Of a DNA stretch of 64,000 nt, positions 20,574 through 30,830 are shown in pieces. The translations under genes and the position numbers were made by a program. Within the stretch, counting starts at the first letter, position 1. Every line of letters starts with the position of its first letter. This DNA is from Amphritea japonica ATCC BAA-1530 (GTDB lineage: Bacteria > Pseudomonadota > Gammaproteobacteria > Pseudomonadales > Balneatricaceae): assembly GCF_016592435.1 (NCBI RefSeq), contig NZ_AP014545.1:3170693-3234692 (forward strand). The letters run 5' to 3'. The notes beneath the pieces were generated by a model, which had not been told where the DNA came from, did not search any database, and worked only from the letters and a program-made list of their open reading frames with translations.

Positions 20574-21128
20574 TTAGCTACTTTCCAATGTACGTCGCAG
20601 GCGTAACCCCGGGCCTATCTGTTCCTCAGGCTGATCAGTCTGCAAAACCACCAACTCTCCATCTACAAAGTCCTGCTCCATTCCCAGCATAATAGCGGAG
20701 CCATTATCCAGCTGCAGCACCAACAGCGCGTCGTAATTAAGTGATTCTGAGGGGATATCAAGATCGGAGGCAACGATATCGATCAACTCACGCTGTTCAT
20801 AAATATCAATAGACTCCAACCGGGCGGCTACTGGCAAACTGATCCAGCTGCAATGATCAGGACGGGGAACAATCGCCTCAACCTCCTGCACCGCCAGACT
20901 GCCCACAGTAAATCCATCTTTAAACTGATGGCGAGCAACACTGATTTCGATCCACTGTTCGTCCCCCAGACGAAAACGTAGCCAGCAGGCACGATTCATA
21001 TCTTGTCCCAGACAGGTGTGCAGGCCACCCGCCCAAATCTCATCCAGCCGCAGCTCAAATAGCTGTGAAAGGGCTGATTGAGCCTCTGAATCCAGATGAA
21101 AGACCTTCAAACGAACCGTATCGGGCAT
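20574..21128 (-). CDS. Conserved hypothetical protein, 184 residues
   Basis: I do not recognise this family. The product is acidic and soluble, with no signal peptide or membrane helix, and mainly short beta-prone segments. It starts MPDTVRLKVF behind a perfect AAGGAG site 7 bases upstream, so it is very likely expressed. It converges on efpL and lies downstream of the ung-side repeat element. No catalytic motif is seen. Confidence 0.75.
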   Translation of the reverse strand: MPDTVRLKVFHLDSEAQSALSQLFELRLDEIWAGGLHTCLGQDMNRACWLRFRLGDEQWIEISVARHQFKDGFTVGSLAVQEVEAIVPRPDHCSWISLPVAARLESIDIYEQRELIDIVASDLDIPSESLNYDALLVLQLDNGSAIMLGMEQDFVDGELVVLQTDQPEEQIGPGLRLRRTLESS

Positions 21129-21150
21129 AAAGCGTCTCCTTTCAGTCGAC

Positions 21151-21329
<179 letters not shown>

Positions 21330-21330
<1 letters not shown>

Positions 21331-22013
21331 TAACCTATCTCAGGAAGCTGCCAATCAACTGGGCTACGTCCATTAGCCGAAAGATAAGCATTCGCCTGAC
21401 TAAAGTGCTGACAGCCAAAGAAGCCCCGATAAGCAGCCAGGGGAGAGGGATGCGCAGACTCAAGAATAAGGTGTCGTTGAAGATCTATCTTTGCGCCTTT
21501 CTTCTGGGCATAACTACCCCAGAGCATAAAAACAACATTCTCACATTGCTCATTTACGGTCGCTATAATCCGATCAGTGAACTGCTCCCAGCCTTTCTTT
21601 TGGTGCGAGCCAGCTTTAGAGTTTTCTACCGTCAACACAGCATTGAGCAGTAAGACGCCCTGCTGCGCCCAGTTTTCAAGACAACCATGGGAGGCCCGGG
21701 GAATCCCCATATCTGTTTCCAGCTCTTTGTAGATATTTACCAGCGAAGGGGGTGTTTTGATGCCTGGGCGCACAGAAAAACTCAATCCATGGGCCTGATC
21801 AGGCTGATGGTAAGGGTCCTGACCGATAATGACCACCCGGACTTGCTCCAGAGGGGTCGCTTCAAGGGCGTGAAACCAATGCTTAGCATCGGGATAGATT
21901 ACTTTTCCCGCTAGCTGCTCCTGTTGCAAAAACGCTTGTAGCGTCTGCATATAGGGCGCATCGAACTCAGGGGCCAGCCAGGATTGCCAGCCAGGGGCAT
22001 TTTCCAGCACCAT
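21330..22013 (-). CDS. ung: Uracil-DNA glycosylase, family 1
   Basis: 227 residues. Removes uracil from DNA. The catalytic water-activating motif [17 protein letters not shown] (about 64-80) and [13 protein letters not shown] are conserved, along with the [11 protein letters not shown] strand. The length is typical. Its TAG stop is formed in the edge of the GCTAG repeat, the last codons being Glu-Ile-Gly-stop. Confidence 0.97.
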
Positions 22014-22044
22014 TCGTGCTTCCTTATACTATCAATTGTTTATA

Positions 22045-22494
22045 TTAATTATCGCCACAGTCTCTGATCTTAGGCTCACTCATCCCCATCCACACTTCCC
22101 GGGTGAACGTCTTGCCATAGATAACTGAGTAATAACGAATTTTACCCGGCGCATGAGAAATGATGCCGGAGATCAGAATAACCAGAATATAGATCCAGGC
22201 CTGAGGCTGAGCAAACCAATAAATCCCGGCCGCCAGTAGTAATAATTTGAACAACACCAACTGACCCCGCAACTGGTAGAGCCAGATAGTATCAACATAG
22301 AGCTCTTTGGCCACCATTAATACACCACTGCCCACGCCCACAATCAGGTAGGGAAACCATACCGATTGCGGCTGGTTAAACAGATAGGCTCCAGCCAGCC
22401 CGGCAATACCCACCAGATGCAAAGAGCGCAAGGCAATACTGATCCAGCGTTTTCCGGGTAGATGTCGCTTTTGCTGCGGTATTAACCAACTCAT
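22045..22494 (-). CDS. Small multi-pass membrane protein, unknown function
   Basis: 149 residues from the ATG at 22494, which has AGGA about 8 bases upstream. An earlier in-frame GTG at 22524 lies inside the lysS terminator hairpin and is unlikely. Four hydrophobic helices are visible (about 20-38, 46-64, 78-96, 98-116), followed by a polar tail ending CGDN. I do not recognise a family. It lies just after lysS on the same strand. Confidence 0.8.
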   Translation of the reverse strand: MSWLIPQQKRHLPGKRWISIALRSLHLVGIAGLAGAYLFNQPQSVWFPYLIVGVGSGVLMVAKELYVDTIWLYQLRGQLVLFKLLLLAAGIYWFAQPQAWIYILVILISGIISHAPGKIRYYSVIYGKTFTREVWMGMSEPKIRDCGDN

Positions 22495-22511
22495 AAAGGC
22501 TTTCCTAAAGA

Positions 22512-22540
22512 CAAAAAGGGCCACCCGAAGGCAGCCCTTA
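22512..22540 (-). terminator. Rho-independent terminator after lysS
   Basis: On the minus strand GGGCTGCC pairs with GGTGGCCC around a TTCG tetraloop, followed by T5. Located about 30 bases past the lysS stop. Confidence 0.88.
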
Positions 22541-22569
22541 TAGATTAACCTGTTCTCTTCAACGGTGCA

Positions 22570-24072
22570 TCAGACCCTTGGGCGCATCGCCGGGAAGAGA
22601 ATAACGTCACGGATCGAAGGCGAATCAGTAAACAGCATGACCAGACGATCAATACCGATACCTTCACCTGCTGTCGGAGGCAAACCATATTCTAATGCGT
22701 TAATGTAATCCGCATCGTAATGCATCGCTTCATCATCACCCGCATCTTTCTCAGCAACCTGAGCCTGGAAACGTTCCGCCTGATCTTCGGAGTCATTCAA
22801 CTCGGAGAAACCGTTGGCCAGCTCGCGACCGGCAACGAAAAACTCGAAACGGTCCGTCACAAAAGGATTCGCATCGCTACGGCGGGCCAACGGTGACACC
22901 TCTGTTGGATACTCAGTAATGAACGTCGGCTGATGCAAACGATGTTCAACCGTCTTCTCGAAGATCTCAATCTGAACTTTGCCCAGACCCCAACCGTCTT
23001 TTACGTCGATATCCATTCGCTCTGCGATCTGGCGTGCAGCGTGTTCATCCGCCAGCGCTTCCGCTGTGATATCGTCGTTATAGTGCAAAATAGAGTCAAA
23101 TACGCTGAGACGGGTAAAAGGCTTCTCAAGATCGTATTCAAAAGATTCCAGCACTTCGCCATCATCATTTCGGACCGTATTGACGATAGTGGTCGTACCC
23201 AGTACATCCTGCGCAACGGTGCGAAGCATATCTTCGGTCAGGTCCATCAGATCCTTGTAATCGGCATAGGCCTGATAGAACTCAATCATGGTAAATTCTG
23301 GATTATGACGCGTAGAGAGACCTTCGTTACGGAAACTACGGTTAATCTCGAATACACGATCAAAGCCACCCACAACCAGCCGCTTCAGATACAGCTCAGG
23401 GGCTATACGCAGAAACATATCCCGGTCCAGGGCATTGTGATGAGTAATAAATGGGCGTGCGGTCGCACCACCTGGAATCACTTGCAGCATCGGTGTTTCA
23501 ACTTCCATGAAACGACGATCCGACAGATAGCTACGGATACCCGATACTATCTTTGAACGGGTTTCAAACACTTTACGCGAGTGTTCATTGGTAATCAGAT
23601 CAACATAGCGCTGACGGTAGCGGATCTCTGTGTCCTGCAGGCCTTTGTGCTTATCCGGTAGTGGACGCAGGTTTTTGGTCAGCAGCTCATACTCACCCAG
23701 ATCAACATACAGATCGCCCTTACCAGACTTATGCAGAATACCGGTTACACCGATAATGTCGCCCAAATCCAGTGACTTAGCAAAAGGACGAGCTTCTTTA
23801 TTCACATAAAACTGAATCCGGCCAGACATGTCCTGGACAACACCAAAGGCACCCCGGTTAAGCATCACACGACCAGCAATGCTTACAGTGATACCAGCTT
23901 CCGCTAACTCTTCCTTGGTTTTATCGCCATACTGATCCTGCAGATCCTGAGCATAGCTATCACGACGGAATTTGTTTGGAAAAGCATTACCCGCTTCACG
24001 CAGCCCGTTAAGTTTTTCACGACGCTCCGCAATATGGCGGTTTTCATCTTGCTGCTGAGTGTTATCAGACAT
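22570..24072 (-). CDS. lysS: Lysyl-tRNA synthetase, class II
   Basis: 500 residues. The N-terminal OB-fold anticodon-binding domain (about 60-150) precedes the class II catalytic core. Motif 2 ([21 protein letters not shown]) and motif 3 near the C-terminus ([14 protein letters not shown]) are intact. It charges tRNA-Lys and lies downstream of prfB as in E. coli. A 194-base spacer containing a palindromic repeat separates the two genes. Confidence 0.98.
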   Translation of the reverse strand: MSDNTQQQDENRHIAERREKLNGLREAGNAFPNKFRRDSYAQDLQDQYGDKTKEELAEAGITVSIAGRVMLNRGAFGVVQDMSGRIQFYVNKEARPFAKSLDLGDIIGVTGILHKSGKGDLYVDLGEYELLTKNLRPLPDKHKGLQDTEIRYRQRYVDLITNEHSRKVFETRSKIVSGIRSYLSDRRFMEVETPMLQVIPGGATARPFITHHNALDRDMFLRIAPELYLKRLVVGGFDRVFEINRSFRNEGLSTRHNPEFTMIEFYQAYADYKDLMDLTEDMLRTVAQDVLGTTTIVNTVRNDDGEVLESFEYDLEKPFTRLSVFDSILHYNDDITAEALADEHAARQIAERMDIDVKDGWGLGKVQIEIFEKTVEHRLHQPTFITEYPTEVSPLARRSDANPFVTDRFEFFVAGRELANGFSELNDSEDQAERFQAQVAEKDAGDDEAMHYDADYINALEYGLPPTAGEGIGIDRLVMLFTDSPSIRDVILFPAMRPRV

Positions 24073-24148
24073 ATTCTGTGGAACCTTTAATGGTTAAATC
24101 TTTAATTCTAGAAATCACCTAGTGGCAATTTCTTCATATGTTCTAAAT

Positions 24149-24266
24149 CTGTTAAGCGTTACGAGCGAAGATAGAACAAGGCAAAAGTTGATGAAGAAGC
24201 GGAGCTTAGTTTACTAAGTGAGCATTCTGAACCAACTTTTAACGCCGTAATATCGAGCGCAGTAGC
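24149..24266. repeat. Palindromic intergenic repeat, type 2, copy 1
   Basis: An imperfect long inverted repeat of about 118 bases. CTTAGT-TT-ACTAAG sits at the centre, and AAAAGTTG/CAACTTTT and other arms flank it. It ends directly at the prfB stop. The central AGTAAGTGAG-like segment resembles the type 2 copy at 35345-35466. Confidence 0.6.
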
Positions 24267-25361
24267 TTAAAGACCGGCTTTAAGACTGGCTTCAATAAAC
24301 TGATCCAGATCGCCATCCAACACCTTATCGCAGTTACTGCTCTGCACGCCGGTACGCAGATCTTTAATCCGTTGATCATCCAATACATAGGAGCGAATCT
24401 GGCTGCCCCAGCCGATATCCGCTTTATTATCTTCCTGTTCCTGCGCCGCTTCTGAACGCTTCAACATCTCCAGCTCATATAGCTTCGCCCGCAGCTGTTT
24501 CATACAGGTATCTTTGTTCTGATGCTGAGAGCGCTGACTCTGACTCTGTACTACAACGCCGGAAGGTTCATGGGTAATACGTACCGCTGACTCAGTCCGG
24601 TTAACGTGCTGTCCACCAGCACCGGAGGCGCGGTATACATCAACTCGCAGATCCGCTGGATTAATATCTATCTCAATATTGTCATCGATCTCTGGGGAGA
24701 CAAACACCGAAGAGAAAGAGGTATGACGGCGACCGCCGGAATCAAACGGGGATTTACGTACCAGGCGATGCACACCGGTTTCGGTGCGCAACCAGCCAAA
24801 TGCATACTCACCCTGAAAACTAATCGTCGCTGACTTAATGCCCGCCACATCGCCCGCGGAACATTCCAGCAGCTCAGTTTTAAAGCCTTTATCTTCGCCC
24901 CAACGCAGGTACATACGTAACATCATTTCAGCCCAATCCTGGGCTTCAGTACCACCGGAACCGGACTGAATATCCAGGAAGGCATTATTACCATCAGCTT
25001 CACCGGAGAACATACGCCGGAATTCCAACTGATTCAGAAGCTCTTCAAGTCCCCCGACTTCAGTGCGAACTTCCTCTACGGTGTCTTCATCATCCTCTTC
25101 AACCGCCATATCCAGCAGGTCACGAGCATCAGTAACGCCTGATGTCAGATCATCGATGGTTTTCACCACCCCTTCCAGCATCGCACGCTCTTTACCCAAC
25201 GCCTGGGCACGTTCTGGCTCATTCCAGACAGCCGGATCCTCAAGCTCACGGGTGACCTCTTCCAGACGCTCTTGCTTCTCCGGGTATTCCAGATAGGCAC
25301 GCAAAGTTTCGGTGCGGTCGGTGATATCTTTAAGGCTATTGGTGATCGGATTGATTTCCAT
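24267..25361 (-). CDS. prfB: Peptide chain release factor 2, no programmed frameshift
   Basis: 364 residues in one uninterrupted frame. The stop-codon-reading tripeptide SPF is at 204-206 and GGQ at 249-251. In E. coli and most bacteria codon 26 is UGA and a +1 frameshift is needed. Here the equivalent stretch (RAYLEY, 21-26) reads straight through with CTG GAA, so autoregulation by frameshifting is absent. It terminates at UGA and UAA. Confidence 0.97.
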   Translation of the reverse strand: MEINPITNSLKDITDRTETLRAYLEYPEKQERLEEVTRELEDPAVWNEPERAQALGKERAMLEGVVKTIDDLTSGVTDARDLLDMAVEEDDEDTVEEVRTEVGGLEELLNQLEFRRMFSGEADGNNAFLDIQSGSGGTEAQDWAEMMLRMYLRWGEDKGFKTELLECSAGDVAGIKSATISFQGEYAFGWLRTETGVHRLVRKSPFDSGGRRHTSFSSVFVSPEIDDNIEIDINPADLRVDVYRASGAGGQHVNRTESAVRITHEPSGVVVQSQSQRSQHQNKDTCMKQLRAKLYELEMLKRSEAAQEQEDNKADIGWGSQIRSYVLDDQRIKDLRTGVQSSNCDKVLDGDLDQFIEASLKAGL

Positions 25362-25575
25362 CGTGTCGCTTAACTCTCTGCTTCTGTGTACCAGTTAAAT
25401 GATGAATCAATAAATTAATGAACCGGTAAAGAAAAATGGGCGTTTAAAAAAGCAGCACATTTTACCCGATTCACCTGCCTCTGTGTATCAAAAGCACTGA
25501 AAAAACTCGACTTTCACCCCCTTTATCAGCAAGAATTAGAACTCACGAAGGGAACCGCGAGCTAACTGGCATAAA

Positions 25576-27021
25576 ATGTATCCTCTGCTGATCCTCTGTT
25601 GCTCATCTCTGGCATTACTGTCCACGCCAGCTCTCGCTGCTGTTGAAAGCAGCAGTTCATACACCGGAACCTTTATCGGCATCACCTGTATTGCCATCTT
25701 TCTGATCAGTTATCTGTTTGTGCTGGGCGAAGAGTTTTTCCATCTGCGTAAGTCCAAACCGATGATCATCGCCGCTGGCCTGATCTGGCTATTGGTCGGA
25801 CTGGCATTTAGCCTTGATGGCGATACAGTTAGTGCTGCTCAGGCGTTTCGCCACAACCTGCTGGACTATGCCGAACTTTTTTTCTTCTTGCTGGCAGCAA
25901 TGTCTTTTATAACCACCCTTGAAGAACGCCTGGTCTTTGCGGCCTTAAGAGCCTGGCTCATCGCCCGCCAGCTCACCCTGATCCAGATATACTGGACCAC
26001 CGGATTGATGGCTTTTTTTCTCTCACCGATCGCCGATAACTTATCCACCGCACTGCTAATGGGCGCCGTGGTGATGGCCGTCGGCCATAATAACGTCAAA
26101 TTTGTTACCGTCGGCTGTATCAACGTCGTTGTCGCCGCCAATGCTGGCGGAGCCTTTAGTCCCTTCGGGGATATAACCACGCTGATGGTCTGGCAAAAAG
26201 GAATGATCAGCTTTAGTGGTTTCTTCAGCCTCTTTATTCCGTCTCTGATTAACTGGTTAGTACCGGCCTGTCTGATGTGCCTGACCGTTGAACGAATTAA
26301 ACCCCTGCCGGACAGACGAGGCCAGAAACGTCAAATGAAGCCCGGCGCCGTGCCCATCCTGATTCTTTTTCTATCGACTATTTTGCTGGCAATCAGCAGC
26401 CACGCCTTACTGCATATGCCGCCAGTACTGGGCATGATGACCGGACTGGGGGTTCTCAAGTTGTATGGCTATTATCTGAGTCAGTTTGAAGCCGGAATTC
26501 GCGATACTGGTCATATCCATAATCACCATTCAGAAAATCTGACCGACATCAGCAAGATGAAAGGCGATCATACCGACGTCATCCGCCGATTCGACATCTT
26601 CAAAGTAGTGGAACGCTCTTCCTGGGATACGTTGATGTTCTTTTACGGCATCGTCATGGCAGTAGGCGGGCTAGCAACGCTGGGCTATCTGACGCTGCTA
26701 TCCGATCTAGTTTACAACAACCTGGGGCCTACGCTGTCTAACAGCCTGATCGGCTTACTCTCTGCGCTGATCGATAATATCCCGGTAATGTTCGCTGTCT
26801 TAACGATGCAACCGGATATGTCAGGCAATCAGTGGCTGTTAATCACTTTAACAGCGGGAGTTGGTGGGTCGTTACTCTCTATTGGTTCGGCGGCGGGAAT
26901 CGCTCTGATGGGACAAGCACAGGGAGTTTATACTTTTTACAGCCATCTTAAATGGAGCTGGGCAATAGGGCTGGGATACATTCTCAGCATCGCAGCCCAC
27001 CTGTGGATCAACGGTAGCTAG
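25576..27021 (+). CDS. nhaD: NhaD-type Na+/H+ antiporter
   Basis: 481 residues. About 12-13 hydrophobic helices follow a signal-like N-terminus (LLSTPALA). The TM segments with SPIADNLSTALLMGAVVMA and LIDNIPVMFAVLTM carry the conserved acidic/Asn residues of NhaD and ArsB-like permeases. A histidine-rich loop (HIHNHHSE, about 316-323) could sense pH or metal. NhaD expels Na+ (and Li+), common in marine and alkaliphilic bacteria. It converges on fldB with 7 bases between the stops. The ATG lacks a strong ribosome-binding site. Confidence 0.94.
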   Translation: MYPLLILCCSSLALLSTPALAAVESSSSYTGTFIGITCIAIFLISYLFVLGEEFFHLRKSKPMIIAAGLIWLLVGLAFSLDGDTVSAAQAFRHNLLDYAELFFFLLAAMSFITTLEERLVFAALRAWLIARQLTLIQIYWTTGLMAFFLSPIADNLSTALLMGAVVMAVGHNNVKFVTVGCINVVVAANAGGAFSPFGDITTLMVWQKGMISFSGFFSLFIPSLINWLVPACLMCLTVERIKPLPDRRGQKRQMKPGAVPILILFLSTILLAISSHALLHMPPVLGMMTGLGVLKLYGYYLSQFEAGIRDTGHIHNHHSENLTDISKMKGDHTDVIRRFDIFKVVERSSWDTLMFFYGIVMAVGGLATLGYLTLLSDLVYNNLGPTLSNSLIGLLSALIDNIPVMFAVLTMQPDMSGNQWLLITLTAGVGGSLLSIGSAAGIALMGQAQGVYTFYSHLKWSWAIGLGYILSIAAHLWINGS

Positions 27022-27028
27022 TAATGTC

Positions 27029-27550
27029 TCAGATGCCGAACGCCGACAATACCTGAGGCACCCAACGCTCTACCCGCTCAGCCGTCAGATCACTCTGACT
27101 ATCCTCATCCAGCGCCAGCCCTACAAACTGGCTCTGATCCTCAACAAGTGCTTTCGACCCTTCAAAACGATAACCTTCCACGGGCCAGTAGCCGGTGAGT
27201 ACCGCGCCACGGCTCACTAACTTATCATGCAAAGCGCCCATGGCATCAAGGAACCACTCGCCATAGCCCACCTGGTCACCCAGACCAAACAAAGCACAAT
27301 TAACACCACTGAAATCAATATCATCCAGCTCGGCCCAGACATCGGACCAATCTTCCTGCAACTCACCATAATCCCAGGTAGGCATACCCAAAATCAGATA
27401 ACGGTAGTCAGATATTGTGTCTAATCCGTCGTTGGCAAGCTCTCGCAGCTCAACCCGATCCATACCTATTCGGGTAGCAATCAATTCGGCACAACTCTCG
27501 GTATTACCAGTCGTGGAACCGTAAAAAAGGCCTATTTCCTTACTCATCAA
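27029..27550 (-). CDS. fldB: Flavodoxin FldB-like
   Basis: 173 residues. The FMN phosphate loop YGSTTGNTE is at the N-terminus, and TWDYGELQEDW and GLGDQVGYGEWFLDAMG align with E. coli FldB. It has the long-chain flavodoxin insertion. It carries single electrons to enzymes such as reductases and radical-SAM proteins. The start could be either of the first two Met codons. The gene on the same strand upstream is the phasin. Confidence 0.92.
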   Translation of the reverse strand: MMSKEIGLFYGSTTGNTESCAELIATRIGMDRVELRELANDGLDTISDYRYLILGMPTWDYGELQEDWSDVWAELDDIDFSGVNCALFGLGDQVGYGEWFLDAMGALHDKLVSRGAVLTGYWPVEGYRFEGSKALVEDQSQFVGLALDEDSQSDLTAERVERWVPQVLSAFGI

Positions 27551-27581
27551 AACTCACTTAGTAGTTAAACCAGACCTGCAT

Positions 27582-27911
27582 CTACGTTTTAGGCGCAAAA
27601 GCATCGAAAGCATCACTCGCCAGCTGCTCAACTGATTCGCAGGCGCTGTTCAATGCTTTCATATTATTATCATTTGCTTCTTTCAAAGAGCTTTCCAGCT
27701 GTTTAGCGTAATCCTGTTGAAGCTTAATCAGCTCTTCAGGCGAATTACAGCCTTGCATCTGACGGGTCTGCGCCACCGTCGCGTCTATGCAGGCCTTAGT
27801 ACAAGCCATCTGCTGACGTGTTAGCTCTTCCAGCATTTTAGTTTGAATATTTACCAGTTCTTTAAACGGCCCCATAGACTGGTCCAGGGCTTTAGACATA
27901 TCTTGAAACAT
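27582..27911 (-). CDS. Phasin-family protein
   Basis: 109 residues, almost all helical, with the QSMGPFKELVNIQTKMLEELTRQQ amphipathic pattern of phasins. Phasins coat polyhydroxyalkanoate granules and can affect granule size. Length is short but in family range. A CNSPEEL loop is near the middle. No PHA synthase lies in the window, so granule association is inferred from the family only. Confidence 0.75.
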   Translation of the reverse strand: MFQDMSKALDQSMGPFKELVNIQTKMLEELTRQQMACTKACIDATVAQTRQMQGCNSPEELIKLQQDYAKQLESSLKEANDNNMKALNSACESVEQLASDAFDAFAPKT

Positions 27912-28024
27912 ACATACACCTTAATTACCGATACAGATAACAGAATACTCAACGATGAATTTGATCTGTCTTGGCTATAGTTTACGATGAATAGCTATCA
28001 GGCCACAAACAGGGAGCGCCCAAA

Positions 28025-28405
28025 ATGCGACTTTTACATACAATGCTTAGAGTCACAGACCTTCAAAAATCGATATCGTTCTATACTGAAATTCTGCAAA
28101 TGAAACTATTACGCCGCAAAGATTTTCCAGACGGTAAGTTCACTCTCGCCTTTCTTGGTTACGGCCCCGAGCACGAGACTACCGCACTGGAGCTTACCCA
28201 TAACTGGGAGACAAGCAGTTACGAAATGGGTAACGCCTACGGCCATATCGCCATCGAAGTTGAGGATGTCTACGATGCCTGTGAAAAAATCAAAGCGCAG
28301 GGCGGTCAGATCGTTCGTGAACCAGGTCCAATGCTCCACGGCTCAACCATTCTGGCATTTGCCCGCGATCCGGATGGCTATATGATCGAGCTGCTGGGAA
28401 GTTAA
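28025..28405 (+). CDS. gloA: Lactoylglutathione lyase (glyoxalase I)
   Basis: 126 residues. The four metal ligands are at the E. coli positions: H5, E56, H74 and E122, so a nickel-type glyoxalase I is expected. It turns the methylglyoxal-glutathione adduct into S-lactoylglutathione. Length is typical. Single gene with an upstream AGGGAG site. Confidence 0.97.
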   Translation: MRLLHTMLRVTDLQKSISFYTEILQMKLLRRKDFPDGKFTLAFLGYGPEHETTALELTHNWETSSYEMGNAYGHIAIEVEDVYDACEKIKAQGGQIVREPGPMLHGSTILAFARDPDGYMIELLGS

Positions 28406-28577
28406 ATCCCCTTGAGCATACTCGCAACTTCCTAACCAAAACCCTGTTTTTTTCAGGTTGATCATGTAGAATACGCCCAACATTAGATCCTGCTAATTAA
28501 GCAATTAACTGATCTGCGCCAAGAGTCCCGGTCAAAAACTTCTGTTTTGTCCCTATCAAGACAGCCAAGCAGGCCGC

Positions 28578-28583
28578 TATAAT
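28578..28583 (+). promoter_or_regulatory. Possible -10 element for the Sel1 gene
   Basis: TATAAT lies 42 bases before the ATG at 28625. No strong -35 is visible, so the call is tentative. The rest of the 219-base gap holds no gene. Confidence 0.35.
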
Positions 28584-28624
28584 AGGCGCCAATTTTTTAT
28601 ATACAACTATACGGGCCCATCACG

Positions 28625-29431
28625 ATGAGTAAGAAACTACTACTGGCCGCCACCGGTCTGCTACTGACTCTCAACACAGCCTCTGCATTTTCCGCTAGCT
28701 TGGCAAAAGGCCTTAAAGCCTTTGAAGCACAGGATTACAGCACTGCGATGTCTGAGTTGGAGCCGCTAATCGGGGAAAACAATCTAGATGCCATGAACAT
28801 GGTGGGTCAGATGTACGAATTCGGCTGGGGCGTTGACGCTGATGAAGCAAAGGCCGTCAAATTTTACAATCGCTGTGGTGATCAGGGCCATCTGGGATGT
28901 GTTAATAGTCGCCGGGCTTACAAAGATAAAGCCTATCGAGTTGAACTTAAGACCGTTGAGCCTGCTGCTGATTCCGGTGATGCTCTCGCACAAAACCGTT
29001 TAGGCGAGATGTATGAGTTTGGTTATGGCGTGAGCCGCGATACCTCTGCAGCACTGAACTGGTATTCAATGGCAGCAAAGCAAGGCCTGGTAGAGGCTGA
29101 ACATAATCTGGGACGGGCCTATAACTTTGGCTCAGGTGTCGCACAAGATTTCGCTCAAGCTGAGCAGTGGTACCGTAAAGCCGCTGAAAAAGGGTATATG
29201 GATGCCATGTTCTTCCTGGGCGCAATGTACTCCAACAATCACGGTTCTGATGCGGGACAACAGACTAACATCACCGCGTACGCATGGCTGCAAAACGCAC
29301 TGGAGCTGGGCAATCCAACCGCCAGCGCTATTCAGTCAAGAATCGTTATGAAACTGTCGGATACTGAGCTGGAACAAGCGAAGCTACTGGCAACAGAGTA
29401 CAAGAGCAAATATGTAACTCCGTTCAAATAA
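28625..29431 (+). CDS. Secreted Sel1-repeat protein
   Basis: 268 residues. A signal peptide (about 1-24, ASA/FSA) is followed by at least three or four Sel1-like helical repeats. Consensus pieces recur: MYEFGWGVDAD, MYEFGYGVSRD and AYNFGSGVAQD. Sel1 proteins act as periplasmic adaptor scaffolds; the specific partner cannot be told from sequence. A Rho-independent terminator follows the gene. Confidence 0.88.
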   Translation: MSKKLLLAATGLLLTLNTASAFSASLAKGLKAFEAQDYSTAMSELEPLIGENNLDAMNMVGQMYEFGWGVDADEAKAVKFYNRCGDQGHLGCVNSRRAYKDKAYRVELKTVEPAADSGDALAQNRLGEMYEFGYGVSRDTSAALNWYSMAAKQGLVEAEHNLGRAYNFGSGVAQDFAQAEQWYRKAAEKGYMDAMFFLGAMYSNNHGSDAGQQTNITAYAWLQNALELGNPTASAIQSRIVMKLSDTELEQAKLLATEYKSKYVTPFK

Positions 29432-29448
29432 AGATTGTCACCGTATAG

Positions 29449-29475
29449 AAAACCGGGCCAGTGTCCGGTTTTTTT
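29449..29475 (+). terminator. Rho-independent terminator after the Sel1 gene
   Basis: AACCGG / CCGGTT stem around a GCCAGTGT-type loop, with flanking A and T runs (T7). GTATA/TATAC bases outside can extend the stem. Confidence 0.88.
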
Positions 29476-29555
29476 ATACCTGTGTCTAACTCCATTTCTC
29501 TTCCGAAGAGTGCTATAGTGGCCAACTTTTAACCAGCTGTCTGCCCGATACCCCC

Positions 29556-30773
29556 ATGAATCAAATTGAAACCCTGCCGCTCACTGCGCGCTTTAACCGG
29601 CTTCGCAGCCTTTCGCTGGCTCTGCTGTTACTGATTACAGGATCCCTGTATCTACTCCGGGAATATGACAGCCACCAGGCGACACTGCTAATCCTGGGCG
29701 CAGCCCTCGGTCTCTCTCTGTTTCATGCCTCTTTCGGATTTACCTCTGCCTGGCGGAACCTAATCGTTAATCGCCGGGGACGAGGGCTTCGTGCTCAGAT
29801 GCTCATGCTGGGGGTTGCTGTCTGCCTGTTCTTCCCAGTACTTTCCAGCGGTACGCTGCTGGGAGATGACGTTGCAGGTTACACTCGCCCGCTTGGCTGG
29901 TCTGTTATTTTCGGGGCTTTCATTTTCGGTATCGGCATGCAGTTAGGCAACGGTTGTGCATCAGGCAACCTCTATCATGTAGGTGGTGGTCAGATTAGAG
30001 CCATTCCCAGCATGGTTGGCTTTATGATTGGAGGCTTGTGGGCCAGTGCCGATTATGAGTGGTGGACCACCCTACCTCAGTTTGCACCGGTCGCGATCAT
30101 TGAGTCACTGGGCACCGGATTGGCTATTGCGGTAAACCTGGCCCTTTTTGCGCTCATTGCCAGCCTCTCTTTCTGGCTGGAAAAGCGTTACCACGGTGAT
30201 ATTGAACAGGATCTTCGCCAACACAACTTCAATCTGAAAATGCTACTACAGGGGCCCTGGCCTTTTATCTGGGGCGGCGTGGTACTGGCATTGCTTAACT
30301 TTGCCGTACTCGCTGAAACCGGACGACCCTGGTCCGTTGCAGTCGCCTACCCCCTCTGGGGTGCAAAAGCCTACCTGTGGCTGGAAGAAACCTTTGCCAT
30401 CGGGCTGGAGTTAGAATTAGATTTCTGGGCATACTGGCTGCAGCCAGGACGCGAAGAAGCCTTGATGGAGCCTTTACTGAGCGATACCGTCTCAGTCATG
30501 AACATCGGCATTATTCTGGGAGCTTTTCTGGCCGCTACGCTGGCCGGAAAATTCAGCTGGCAATGGCAGATCCCGAGCATTCATTGGTTTGCAGCCATAC
30601 TGGGCGGAGTAATGCTGGGCTACGGTGCAACAATCTCTTTTGGCTGTAACATCGGTGCCTATTTTGGTGGTATAGTCTCCGGCAGTTTGCATGGCTGGCT
30701 ATGGTTGATAGCCGCCTTTGCCGGTAGCCTGCTGGGAACCCGGCTACGCCTCTTGTTCCGCCTGCCAAACTAG
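29556..30773 (+). CDS. YeeE/YedE-family transporter, probable sulfur-compound uptake
   Basis: 405 residues with about ten hydrophobic helices. The two diagnostic cysteine motifs are present: GNGCASGNLY (about 130-139) and FGCNIGAYFGG (about 368-378). In characterised members these cysteines relay thiosulfate across the inner membrane. The substrate here is inferred from family. It is followed by the RDD protein gene. A TGC-TATAGT extended -10-like sequence occurs at 29511-29519. Confidence 0.88.
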   Translation: MNQIETLPLTARFNRLRSLSLALLLLITGSLYLLREYDSHQATLLILGAALGLSLFHASFGFTSAWRNLIVNRRGRGLRAQMLMLGVAVCLFFPVLSSGTLLGDDVAGYTRPLGWSVIFGAFIFGIGMQLGNGCASGNLYHVGGGQIRAIPSMVGFMIGGLWASADYEWWTTLPQFAPVAIIESLGTGLAIAVNLALFALIASLSFWLEKRYHGDIEQDLRQHNFNLKMLLQGPWPFIWGGVVLALLNFAVLAETGRPWSVAVAYPLWGAKAYLWLEETFAIGLELELDFWAYWLQPGREEALMEPLLSDTVSVMNIGIILGAFLAATLAGKFSWQWQIPSIHWFAAILGGVMLGYGATISFGCNIGAYFGGIVSGSLHGWLWLIAAFAGSLLGTRLRLLFRLPN

Positions 30774-30778
30774 AGCCA

Positions 30779-30798
30779 TGCACCGGCATCGCCCGGTG
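30779..30798 (+). other. Stem-loop between YeeE/YedE and RDD genes
   Basis: CACCGG / CCGGTG stem with a short CATCG loop just past the transporter stop. It lacks a strong T run, so it may be an RNA stabilising hairpin or weak terminator. Confidence 0.4.
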
Positions 30799-30830
30799 TT
30801 GATTTGAAGCCTGAGACAGAAATTAACACG

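Noticed and set aside
22494-22524. Longer N-terminus for the membrane protein at 22045
   Set aside because: The added codons are read from the lysS terminator hairpin; the ATG at 22494 has a better ribosome-binding site.
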